DNA from: Candidatus Omnitrophota bacterium | GTDB lineage: Bacteria; Omnitrophota; Gorgyraeia; 2-02-FULL-51-18 | Direction: 5' to 3' | DNA length: 35,528 nt | Assembly (NCBI GenBank): GCA_016197155.1 | Contig: JACPWF010000004.1 | Coordinates: forward strand, 1 to 35,528 | Shown: positions 15,503-23,482 of the stretch, piece after piece | Position numbering within the stretch: position 1 is the stretch's first letter | Layout: each line of letters starts with the position of its first letter | Notes under the pieces: generated by a model | Seen by the model: only the letters and a program-made list of their open reading frames with translations | The model's database searches: none | What the model was told of the DNA's origin: nothing | Program-made: the position numbers and the translations under genes

Positions 15503-16980
15503 TGCGCCCCCCCTTTTTTCAAAAAACCAGCCTCTCCGCCGATCCTTTTTCCGTTTACGGGGCCCTTCATCAAAAAGGGCCGGGCGTTTTGCTCGAAAGC
15601 GCGCGCGTCTCGGAAAAAACAGGCCGTTATTCGGTCGTCGCCTGCCGTCCTTATGATGAACTCAGGGCAAAAGGCGGAACGAGAGACCCCTTTCGGCGTT
15701 TAAAAAAACATCTCCGCGAACGCGCTTCGGAAAATATTCCCGGCCTTCCGCCTTTTACGGGAGGGGCTCTGGGTGTGGTGAGCTACGAGGCCAAGCGGTG
15801 GGTTGACCGGACCAGGTCCGCGGGTGTGAAAGGGGGCACCGGACCTGGTCCGGTGGACGACCTGGGTCTGCCGGAGGTTCATTTTTTCTTTTTTGACGAA
15901 GGGGTGGTGCTGGACCACGCGGAGGGCGCCGTTTATTTTTTCGCGAAAACGAAAAAGGCATTAAAGAACCTAGTGGACCGGACCAGGTCCGTGGGTGTGA
16001 AAGGGTGTACCGGACCTGGTCCGTTAACTGGTCCGGTGACGGCGGGTGCACTCGACGCCGAGTCGTCCATGACGCGCGCGGAATTTTTAAACGCGGTGCG
16101 GGCGATTCAGGCATTCATTAAAAAAGGCGATATTTTTCAGGCCAATCTTTCGCAGAGGTTTTTGTTTCCCTTCGTTGACCGGACCAGGTCCGTGGGTGTG
16201 AAAGGGTGTACCGGACCTGGTCCGGTGGAGTCGGTGTACGCGCGCCTGCGGCGCATCAACCCCTCCTCATTTTTTGGCATCTTCGACGCGGGCGATTATC
16301 AGATTCTTTCGGGGTCCCCCGAGAGGCTCGTGAAATTGGAGAACGGGATCCTCGAGACGCGGCCCATCGCGGGCACCCGCGCGCGCGGCGCGACCGCCGA
16401 AAAGGACCGCAGGCTCTCTCTCGAACTTCTTTTGAATGACAAGGAGCGCGCCGAGCACATCATGCTGGTCGATCTCGAGCGCAACGACATGGGCCGCGTG
16501 GCTGAATACGGCAGTGTCACGGTCGATGAGCTGATGGCGGTGGAGGATTATTCGCACGTGAAACACATCGTCTCGAACGTGCGGGGGGTTTTGAGGAAAG
16601 GCTGCGACGCGGTGGATGCCCTGAAAGCTTTTTTTCCGGGCGGGACGATCACGGGCGCGCCGAAAATCCGTTGTCTCGAAATTTTGGATTCGATCGAGCC
16701 GGTGGCCCGCGGGCCGTACACGGGATCGATGGGTTATTTTAGCTTTACGGGCAACATGGATTGGAATATCATCATCCGGAGTCTTCTCATCCAAAACCAT
16801 CGGGCCGCTCTTTCGGTCGGCGCGGGCATTGTCGCCGATTCCGTTCCCGAAAAGGAATATGACGAAACCCTTTATAAAGCGCTTGCCCTTCTCACGGCCG
16901 TCTTCGGAAAGAGGCGCGCGGCCGATTTCCTCGAAACGTGCCGCTCATCCGGAATGCCTGGGTCCCGAATCCCTCGATAA
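15502..16980 (+). CDS. pabB: Aminodeoxychorismate synthase component I / chorismate-binding enzyme
   Basis: GTG overlapping the upstream TAG; GDIFQANLSQRF, SGSPERLVKLENGILETRPIAGTRARG, LLNDKERAEHIMLVDLERNDMGRVAEYGSV, FPGGTITGAPKIRCLEILDSIEPVARGPYTGSMGY; followed by a pabC-like gene. Track start 15388 overlaps the lipoprotein. Confidence 0.9.
   Translation: MRPPFFQKTSLSADPFSVYGALHQKGPGVLLESARVSEKTGRYSVVACRPYDELRAKGGTRDPFRRLKKHLRERASENIPGLPPFTGGALGVVSYEAKRWVDRTRSAGVKGGTGPGPVDDLGLPEVHFFFFDEGVVLDHAEGAVYFFAKTKKALKNLVDRTRSVGVKGCTGPGPLTGPVTAGALDAESSMTRAEFLNAVRAIQAFIKKGDIFQANLSQRFLFPFVDRTRSVGVKGCTGPGPVESVYARLRRINPSSFFGIFDAGDYQILSGSPERLVKLENGILETRPIAGTRARGATAEKDRRLSLELLLNDKERAEHIMLVDLERNDMGRVAEYGSVTVDELMAVEDYSHVKHIVSNVRGVLRKGCDAVDALKAFFPGGTITGAPKIRCLEILDSIEPVARGPYTGSMGYFSFTGNMDWNIIIRSLLIQNHRAALSVGAGIVADSVPEKEYDETLYKALALLTAVFGKRRAADFLETCRSSGMPGSRIPR
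15806..15854 (+). repeat. Palindromic coding element copy 1 in pabB
   Basis: ACCGGACCAGGTCCG (15806-15820) ... CGGACCTGGTCCGGT (15840-15854), perfect 15-bp inverted repeat, 19-nt loop; encodes VDRTRSAGVKGGTGPGPV. Confidence 0.95.
15977..16037 (+). repeat. Palindromic coding element copy 2 in pabB, with partial right-arm duplication
   Basis: ACCGGACCAGGTCCG (15977-15991) ... CGGACCTGGTCCG (16011-16023) followed by ttaaCTGGTCCGGT (16024-16037); encodes VDRTRSVGVKGCTGPGPLTGPV. Confidence 0.95.
16178..16226 (+). repeat. Palindromic coding element copy 3 in pabB
   Basis: ACCGGACCAGGTCCG (16178-16192) ... CGGACCTGGTCCGGT (16212-16226); core identical to copy 2; encodes VDRTRSVGVKGCTGPGPV. Confidence 0.95.
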
Positions 16981-17614
16981 AATCGCTTATTTTGAAACCC
17001 TGCGCGCCTACGGCGGAAAAATTTTTTGTCTCGACCGGCACCTCGAGCGCTTGGAAGAATCCTGCCGGGCGGCTCTGGACGCGCTCCCGATTGGGAAATC
17101 TGAACTGGGGCGCCGGCTTACGCGGTCTCTGGCGGAAAGCGGCCTGGCCGAGGCGGTCTTAAGGGTTTCGGTTTCGTGGGAGGATGAAAAAAAAGGATCG
17201 GCGATCGTGATGGTCCGCGAATTTAAGCCGCGCGACCCCGAACTTTACCGGAAGGGGATTGAGCTGAGAACCGCCGTCATGAGACGCTGGGGTTTTCGCG
17301 CCCAGGATCCGAAGATCAAGGCCTCGCAGTTCATGAACGGGGTCCTGGCCTTTCTCGACAAGGGGGACGCGCCGGCCGACGAGCTTTTATTTCTGGGTCA
17401 AAACGGCGTGGTCGCGGAGGGGAGCATTTCCAATATTTTTATTGTCCGCGAGAAAAGGCTTTTGACACCGGATACCGCTTCGGGTATTTTAAGAGGAGTG
17501 ACGCGCGGCCTCGTGACGGAGCTGGCGCAAAAAAGAAAGATCCCTTTCGTGGAAACCCTTTTGACGCGGCACGAGATTTATAACGCGAATTTTTTTGTAA
17601 AACATCAAAATTGA
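16829..17614 (+). CDS. pabC: Aminotransferase class IV, probable 4-amino-4-deoxychorismate lyase; atypical N-terminus and short C-terminus
   Basis: FETLRAYGGKIFCLDRHLERLEESC...VMRRWGFRAQDPKIKASQFMNGVLA...DELLFLGQNGVVAEGSISNIFIVREKRLLTPDTASGILRGVTRGLV. Start uncertain: homology begins ~16960 and no good in-frame start lies there. Confidence 0.75.
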   Translation: MSPIPFPKRNMTKPFIKRLPFSRPSSERGARPISSKRAAHPECLGPESLDKIAYFETLRAYGGKIFCLDRHLERLEESCRAALDALPIGKSELGRRLTRSLAESGLAEAVLRVSVSWEDEKKGSAIVMVREFKPRDPELYRKGIELRTAVMRRWGFRAQDPKIKASQFMNGVLAFLDKGDAPADELLFLGQNGVVAEGSISNIFIVREKRLLTPDTASGILRGVTRGLVTELAQKRKIPFVETLLTRHEIYNANFFVKHQN

Positions 17615-17647
17615 ATTTTCTGTTTAAAAATGTAAAAATTATTGATT

Positions 17648-17675
17648 TTGACATCTGGGTATCATGCTATATAAT
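17648..17675 (+). promoter_or_regulatory. Consensus-like promoter upstream of purH
   Basis: TTGACA (17648-17653), 16-nt spacer, TATAAT (17670-17675). Confidence 0.65.
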
Positions 17676-17682
17676 ACTTTTT

Positions 17683-19215
17683 ATTAAACGCGCGCTCATC
17701 AGCGTCTACAACAAAGACGGCCTCGTGCCGTTTGCCAAATTCCTCGCCGAGAACGGGGTGGAGATCGTCTCGACCGGCGGCACGTTCGCCGTTTTGAAAA
17801 AAGAGGGCGTGCCGGTGAAAGAGGTTTCCGGCGTGACGGGCTTTCCGGAGATGCTCGGCGGCCGCGTGAAGACCCTTCACCCCAATTTGCACGCCGGTCT
17901 TTTGGCCATTCGCGGAAACGCCGAGCACGAGGCCGCGCTTGCCGAAAACGGGATCCGGCCCATCGATCTCTTGGTCGTGAACCTTTATCCTTTCTGGGAA
18001 ACCCTGCACACGAAAGCGGCCGAGGCCGATATCATTGAAATGATCGATATCGGCGGGCCGGCGCTCCTGCGGAGCGCGGCGAAGAACTTTAATTTTGTCG
18101 CGGCCGTCTCCAGTCCCGCGGATTACGACGCCGTCCGCGCGGAGCTCGGGAAAAATAATTTGAGTTTGAGCGGCGCCACGCGCCGAACACTTGCCGCGAA
18201 AGTGTTTAAGCTCACCTCGTTTTACGACGGCCTGGTCCGCGATTATTTTGAGGGCGGAAATGCCGCGGGGACCCTTTTCCCGCAGGCGCTGTCGCTCGAG
18301 TTTCAGAAGGTGAGCGATCTGCGCTACGGCGAAAATCCCCATCAAAAGGGCGCCCTCTACCGCCAAAAGGGCGCGGCCGCGGGCGTGGTGCAGGCCAAAA
18401 AATGGAACGGCAAGGAACTTTCATTCAACAATATTCTGGACCTCGACGCGGCGCTGGAAATGGTGAAGGCGTTCGAGAAACCCGCGTGCGCGATCGTGAA
18501 GCACACGAGCCCCTGCGGTTTTTCGACCGGAAAAAACGCCGCGGCGGCCTTCAAAAACGCCTTTGCCTGCGACCCGATCTCGGCGTTTGGCTCGATCATC
18601 GGTTTCAACACGGCCCTCGATGAGACGGCCGCGCGCGCGATCTTGAAAAGCGGATTTGTGGAATGCATTCTCGCCAGGAGCTTCACGGCGGGCGCGCTTG
18701 AGCTTTTGAAGGCCAAAAAGAATCTCCGGCTTTTGTCCGTCGACGCGGCCGGGGCCGAAGGATGGGATTTTAAAAAAGTGACGGGCGGACTGCTCCTCCA
18801 GGAGCGCGACGCCAAAGAGGTGAAGGCCTCGGACTTGAAATGCGTGACGAAAATCGCTCCCCGGAAATCCGAGATCGAGGACCTCTTATTCGCGTTCAAA
18901 GTCTGCCGCTACGTGAAATCCAACGCCATCGTCGTCGCCAAGGGCGGCACGACGCTGGGACTCGGGATGGGCCAGCCCTCGCGGGTGGATTCCTGCCAAA
19001 CCGCGCTCAAAAAAGCGGGCGCGCGCGCCCGCGGGGCGGTGCTGGCCTCGGACGGTTTTTTTCCGAAACCGGACTCGATCGCGCTTGCCAAAAAATACGG
19101 GATTCGCGCCATCATCCAGCCCGGCGGTTCCATTCAGGACGAAGCGGTGATCGAGGCCTCGAACCGCGCCCGGATCGCGATGGTTTTCACCGGTGTCCGG
19201 CATTTTAAGCATTAA
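17683..19215 (+). CDS. purH: Bifunctional phosphoribosylaminoimidazolecarboxamide formyltransferase/IMP cyclohydrolase
   Basis: IKRALISVYNKDGLVPFAKFLAENGVEIVSTGGT, VTGFPEMLGGRVKTLHPNLHAGLL, DLRYGENPHQKGALYR, KHTSPCGFSTG, IIQPGGSIQDEAVIEASNRARIAMVFTGVRHFKH. Track ORF begins 17611 (TTG) but homology begins ~17683. Confidence 0.93.
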   Translation: MKRALISVYNKDGLVPFAKFLAENGVEIVSTGGTFAVLKKEGVPVKEVSGVTGFPEMLGGRVKTLHPNLHAGLLAIRGNAEHEAALAENGIRPIDLLVVNLYPFWETLHTKAAEADIIEMIDIGGPALLRSAAKNFNFVAAVSSPADYDAVRAELGKNNLSLSGATRRTLAAKVFKLTSFYDGLVRDYFEGGNAAGTLFPQALSLEFQKVSDLRYGENPHQKGALYRQKGAAAGVVQAKKWNGKELSFNNILDLDAALEMVKAFEKPACAIVKHTSPCGFSTGKNAAAAFKNAFACDPISAFGSIIGFNTALDETAARAILKSGFVECILARSFTAGALELLKAKKNLRLLSVDAAGAEGWDFKKVTGGLLLQERDAKEVKASDLKCVTKIAPRKSEIEDLLFAFKVCRYVKSNAIVVAKGGTTLGLGMGQPSRVDSCQTALKKAGARARGAVLASDGFFPKPDSIALAKKYGIRAIIQPGGSIQDEAVIEASNRARIAMVFTGVRHFKH

Positions 19216-19284
19216 CTTTTCCGCCGGCGGGTGGTATAATCCCTTTCAGTAGCTTGTGTGGCCCAACCAAAAGGAGGCTTGAGA

Positions 19285-19509
19285 ATGACCAGTCAAGGTT
19301 GTATCGTCTGCAAAGCGGTGTGCGCGCTCGTGATCATCGGGGCGCTCAACTGGGGCGCGATCGGCATTTTTCAAACGGACCTGGTTGCCAAAGTGTTGGG
19401 TGAAATGACCATGGCCAGCCGCGTGGTTTATGGGCTCGTGGGCGTGGCGGGGCTACTTAAGATCGTCAGTTGTTTCAAACAATGCCCCTGCCAGTGCAAA
19501 AAGGCATAG
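19285..19509 (+). CDS. DUF378 family small membrane protein
   Basis: CALVIIGALNWGAIGIFQTDLVAKVLG...VYGLVGVAGLLKI; SD aaaggagg upstream; -10 TATAAT at 19235-19240. Confidence 0.85.
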   Translation: MTSQGCIVCKAVCALVIIGALNWGAIGIFQTDLVAKVLGEMTMASRVVYGLVGVAGLLKIVSCFKQCPCQCKKA

Positions 19510-19530
19510 AGTAGAACTTTATTTTCAAAA

Positions 19531-19562
19531 GCCGTCCCGTCCGGCGATGGGGCGGCTTTTTT
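19531..19562 (+). terminator. Rho-independent terminator
   Basis: GCCGTCCC-gtccggcgat-GGGGCGGC then TTTTTT. Confidence 0.8.
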
Positions 19563-19575
19563 ATTTGGGGACGGA

Positions 19576-20907
19576 ATGGAATACGCCCGCGCGATCGAAT
19601 TTTTAGATTCTTTTACCAATTACGAAAAGGACCCTTCCTTCCGGTATCCGGAGGATTTAAAGCTGGACAGGATGCGGGCCCTGGCCAAGGAATTGGGCAA
19701 TCCCCAAAACGCCTACGAAAGTGTGCTGATCGCCGGCTCCAAGGGCAAAGGCTCAACCGCGGCGATCTTAAGCTCGATCCTGAGAATGGAAAATTTTCGG
19801 GTCGGGCTTTACACGTCGCCGCATCTTTTGGACTTGCGCGAACGCGTCCAGGTGAACGGCCTTTCCATTAATGAAATCCGCTTCGCGGAAATAATGGGCC
19901 GCATCCGGCGGGCGCTTGACACCGCCGATTGGAGGCGCACGCCGCCGACCACTTTCGAAATTTTGACGGCGCTGGCTTTTTCTTATTTTAAGGAAATGAA
20001 AGTGCAGATCGCGGTGCTGGAGGTGGGCCTGGGCGGCCTCTACGATTCCACGAATATCGCAAACGCCAAAGCGGCGGGCCTGGCGCCCATCAGTCTCGAG
20101 CACACGGACAAATTGGGGAAGACCGTCGCCAAGATCGCCGTCCAAAAATGCGGGGTTGTGAAGGGCCGCGAGGTCGTCGTGTCGGCGCCGCAGGCCGCGG
20201 AGGCCGAAAGCGTGATCCAAAAAGCCGCCGAAGAGCGCGAGGCGCGGCTTCTGCGCGTCGGAAAAGAAATCCGCGTTTTCGAGCGGGAACACGGGGAGTC
20301 GTTTCAGCGGTTCGACATTCAGACGCCTTTCGGAAATTTTCATAATCTGGAGCTCGGGCTCCTGGGCCGGCATCAAATCGACAACGCGGCTGTGGCCATC
20401 GGCCTGGCGAAGGGTCTCGAGACCAGGACGCGCCTCAAAATTTCCGAGATCGCCGTGCGGCGCGGGGTGCTTGACGCGCGCTGGCCCGGGCGGATGGAAA
20501 AATTTTCGGAAAATCCCACGCTCATTTTGGACGGCGCGCAAAACGCCGAGAGCGTCAAAAAATTGATCCTGGGCCTGCAAAGGCATTTTCACTACGAGCG
20601 GCTGGTCACGGTGCTCGGGGTTTCCTCGGACAAGGACCTCCCCGGGATTTTGGGCGAACTTTCGGAACCGGCGGCGGTTTTGGTCGCGACGCAGTCCCAG
20701 AATCCGCGCGCGCTTCCCGCGAAAGAGATCGCGCGCCGGGCCGAGGACTGGAAAAAAGAAATTTGGGTCGAGGAAAACGCGAGGGAGGCCGTGGAGAAGG
20801 CGTCCGCCCTCTCCGGGCCGCGGGATTTGATTTTGGTGACGGGGTCGTTGTATCTTGTGGGAGAGATTAAAAAAGGACTCGTGGAAAATGGCGCTCCGGC
20901 AGTTTGA
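19576..20907 (+). CDS. folC: Bifunctional folylpolyglutamate synthase/dihydrofolate synthase
   Basis: IAGSKGKGSTAAILSSILRMENFRVGLYTSPHLLDLRERVQVNG, LEVGLGGLYDSTNI, HTDKLGKTVAKIAVQKCGVVK, LDGAQNAESVKKLI. Confidence 0.93.
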   Translation: MEYARAIEFLDSFTNYEKDPSFRYPEDLKLDRMRALAKELGNPQNAYESVLIAGSKGKGSTAAILSSILRMENFRVGLYTSPHLLDLRERVQVNGLSINEIRFAEIMGRIRRALDTADWRRTPPTTFEILTALAFSYFKEMKVQIAVLEVGLGGLYDSTNIANAKAAGLAPISLEHTDKLGKTVAKIAVQKCGVVKGREVVVSAPQAAEAESVIQKAAEEREARLLRVGKEIRVFEREHGESFQRFDIQTPFGNFHNLELGLLGRHQIDNAAVAIGLAKGLETRTRLKISEIAVRRGVLDARWPGRMEKFSENPTLILDGAQNAESVKKLILGLQRHFHYERLVTVLGVSSDKDLPGILGELSEPAAVLVATQSQNPRALPAKEIARRAEDWKKEIWVEENAREAVEKASALSGPRDLILVTGSLYLVGEIKKGLVENGAPAV

Positions 20908-22279
20908 GGACGACACGATCGCGGCAATCGCCACCCCTCCCGGCGAAGGGGGGCTCGGCGTGATCCGCATGAGCGGCGGCCGGGCGCTGGCCGTCGCGGA
21001 CAAAATTTTTGTTTCCCATTCAAAAAAGCTTCCATCCAAACAAAAAACATTCACCGCGCAAGTCGGCCGCGTTGTTTCGTTGGGAGGCCGAACGATCGAC
21101 GAGGCGGTTTTGCTCGTGATGCGCGCGCCGAAAAGCTACACCTGTGAGGACGTGGTCGAGATCAGCGCCCACGGCGGGACCGCGGTGCTCCGGGCGATTT
21201 TGGAATCCGCCGTCCGCGCCGGCGCGCGCCTGGCCGCACCCGGCGAATTCACCAAGCGCGCGTTTCTGAACGGGCGGATCGATCTTTTGCAGGCCGAGGC
21301 GGTGCTGGACCTCATTCAGGCAAAGACCGAACTGAGCCGCCGCCACGCCGGCGCTCAGCTCGAGGGCCGTCTCTCCGGGCAAATCCGCGAGATGCGGGAG
21401 GAATTGCTGAACGTCCTCAGCCATTTGGAGGCGGCGATTGATTTCCCCGATGACCATTTACAGACGGATTCGATTTCCAAAACCGGCGAAACCATTGAAA
21501 GGCTTCTTGAAAAAGTAAACCGCCTCTTGGCCGGTTCGGAAATGGGTTTATTGGCCAAAAGAGGGGTCAAGGTGGTCATCACCGGCTCGCCCAATGCCGG
21601 CAAGTCCAGCCTCATGAATCGATTGGCCGGAAAAAACCGCGTCATCGTGGCGCCGGAACCCGGCACGACGCGGGATTTGGTGGAGGAGGAGATTGAGCTT
21701 GGGGGATTTCCCGTGCGGCTCGTGGATACGGCGGGCATTCAGGAGACCACAAATCCCGTCGAAAAAGAAGGCATTGCCCGCGCTAGAGTCGCGATCGAGG
21801 GGGCGGACCTGGTCCTTTTGGTTTTGGACGGAAGCCGCGATTTGGGCGCCGGTGAGGCAGATTTTGTGGCGGGGCTGAATGGAAAACCCAAAGTGGTCGC
21901 GGTGAATAAAAAGGATCTGCCGCTCCGGCTTGATTTGGAGAGGGTCGGGCGTTTGACAAAGACGCCCGCCTTGCGCTGTTCCTGTGTGGAAGAGGGGGGA
22001 ACGGAAAATTTGGAAAAGGAGCTTTTACGGCTTATCCGGGGCGGCAAGCCCGAGGTCTCGGACGAGGTCGTCATCAGTTCCATTCGTCAAAAAGACATTC
22101 TGGAAAAAGTCTCTCAAGATCTCGAAGGCGCTCGCCGGGCCTGTCAAAAAAGCCTTTCCTCCGAGTTTGTGGCCTCGGACATTCGGCCGGCGCTGGACCG
22201 GTTGGGGGAACTGGTGGGGGAAACCGTCACAGAGGACCTGCTGGAGCGGCTTTTCAGCCGGTTCTGCATCGGAAAATGA
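20888..22279 (+). CDS. mnmE: tRNA uridine-5-carboxymethylaminomethyl(34) synthesis GTPase MnmE
   Basis: DDTIAAIATPPGEGGLGVIRMSG, GEFTKRAFLNGRIDLLQAEAVLDLI, GSPNAGKSSLMNRLAG, APEPGTTRDLVEEEIELGGFPVRLVDTAGI, C-terminal FSRFCIGK. Confidence 0.95.
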   Translation: MALRQFEDDTIAAIATPPGEGGLGVIRMSGGRALAVADKIFVSHSKKLPSKQKTFTAQVGRVVSLGGRTIDEAVLLVMRAPKSYTCEDVVEISAHGGTAVLRAILESAVRAGARLAAPGEFTKRAFLNGRIDLLQAEAVLDLIQAKTELSRRHAGAQLEGRLSGQIREMREELLNVLSHLEAAIDFPDDHLQTDSISKTGETIERLLEKVNRLLAGSEMGLLAKRGVKVVITGSPNAGKSSLMNRLAGKNRVIVAPEPGTTRDLVEEEIELGGFPVRLVDTAGIQETTNPVEKEGIARARVAIEGADLVLLVLDGSRDLGAGEADFVAGLNGKPKVVAVNKKDLPLRLDLERVGRLTKTPALRCSCVEEGGTENLEKELLRLIRGGKPEVSDEVVISSIRQKDILEKVSQDLEGARRACQKSLSSEFVASDIRPALDRLGELVGETVTEDLLERLFSRFCIGK

Positions 22280-22360
22280 GTTGCGGGAACCCAAACCAAA
22301 TTATATAATGACTCGTCTTTTTTAACAGGAGTTTATCCCATAGACCATTCAGGTTCTCTC

Positions 22361-22801
22361 TTGGCCCAGTTGGGCCGAAATAAGCTCGTTTCTCCCGTGG
22401 TGGTGGCCTGGGCGTCTGCGCAGGCGCTTAAAGTTCTTGTCGGGGCCATTGAGGAAAAGCGGTTTAATTTTGGCTGGTTTTTGAAATCAGGCGGGATGCC
22501 GAGTTCCCACACGGCGTTCACGATGAGCCTGGCCACCGCCATGGGCCTGAACTATGGGTTTGATTCCGGTCTTTTTGCGATGGCGCTCGGGTTTGCCGTG
22601 ATCACGATGTTTGACGCTCAGGGCGTCCGGCGCCATAGCGGCGAGCAGGCCGAGACCCTGAACAAAATTTTGGAAGACATTTACAGCCATCGGGGCCTGC
22701 AGGAGGAACGCTTGAAAGAGCTTGTGGGCCATACGCCGCTCGAGGTGTTCGCCGGCGGGGCGCTCGGAATCGCCGCCGCGCTCCTTTTCTACAAAGGATA
22801 A
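22361..22801 (+). CDS. Divergent PAP2 family protein (DUF212/YuiD-like)
   Basis: KSGGMPSSHTAFTMSLATAMGL, AVITMFDAQGVRRHSGEQAETLN, GHTPLEVFAGGALGI. Start uncertain. Confidence 0.88.
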   Translation: MAQLGRNKLVSPVVVAWASAQALKVLVGAIEEKRFNFGWFLKSGGMPSSHTAFTMSLATAMGLNYGFDSGLFAMALGFAVITMFDAQGVRRHSGEQAETLNKILEDIYSHRGLQEERLKELVGHTPLEVFAGGALGIAAALLFYKG

Positions 22802-22804
22802 TTT

Positions 22805-23470
22805 TTGAAGCAGTCTATTTTCTCCCCAAAAGCCATTTTGTGGGCGATCCCGGTGTTTTTCCTCGCCGTCCCGGCGGGCCGGGCGGCGGAGGTTCTCCAT
22901 TCCGCTGATTCTTCCGCGTTTCGGGCGCTTTTTGCGCCGGCCGCCGACCCCCATTCCTTTTTCTACGAAGTGAAGCCCGGCGACAACCTCACGGCCATTG
23001 CCAAAAAAAATCACGTCACCGTGGATGTGTTGAAAAAAATCAACGCCCTGGCGGACGACCGGCTCGTGCCGGGCCAAAAATTAAAAATCCCTTCTTACAA
23101 ATTCAGCGTGGTGATCGACAAATCTCAAAACACGCTCATCCTGAAAGGCGATGAGGAGGTTCTGAAAACCTATGTCGTCTCGACCGGCACGGACCATTCG
23201 ACGCCCACGGGGGTGTTTCAGGTGACGGACAAACTCGTGAACCCGACCTGGTACAAGGCGGGCGCCGTGGCGCCGCCGGGAAGTCCGGAGAATCTTTTGG
23301 GCACGCGCTGGATCGGCATCAGCAAAAAAGGCTACGGCATTCACGGGACCATCGAGCCGGAAAAACTGGGCCAGCAGGTGACGGCCGGATGCGTGCGCAT
23401 GCGTAACGAAGAGGTGGAGGAGCTGTATGGTTTTGTGCTGCCGGGTACGGAAGTCACGATTGTCGACTGA
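22805..23470 (+). CDS. LysM domain L,D-transpeptidase (YkuD)
   Basis: YEVKPGDNLTAIAKKNHVTVDVLKKIN (LysM); GYGIHGTIEPEKLGQQVTAGCVRMRNEEVEELY (YkuD active-site motif). Confidence 0.93.
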   Translation: MKQSIFSPKAILWAIPVFFLAVPAGRAAEVLHSADSSAFRALFAPAADPHSFFYEVKPGDNLTAIAKKNHVTVDVLKKINALADDRLVPGQKLKIPSYKFSVVIDKSQNTLILKGDEEVLKTYVVSTGTDHSTPTGVFQVTDKLVNPTWYKAGAVAPPGSPENLLGTRWIGISKKGYGIHGTIEPEKLGQQVTAGCVRMRNEEVEELYGFVLPGTEVTIVD

Positions 23471-23482
23471 AGAGGTGGCGGA

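Noticed and set aside
15803-16229. Three regularly repeated palindromes considered as a CRISPR-like array
   Set aside because: Intervals of 171 and 201 bp contain conserved pabB coding sequence, not spacers, and no cas genes are present.
19768-21054. 428-aa minus-strand ORF opposite folC
   Set aside because: Antisense shadow ORF with biased composition; sense strand is canonical FolC/MnmE.
21805-21815. GGACCTGGTCC identical to the pabB element core, within mnmE
   Set aside because: Encodes the conserved ADLVLLVLD strand of the MnmE G domain, has no inverted partner, so it is ordinary coding sequence.
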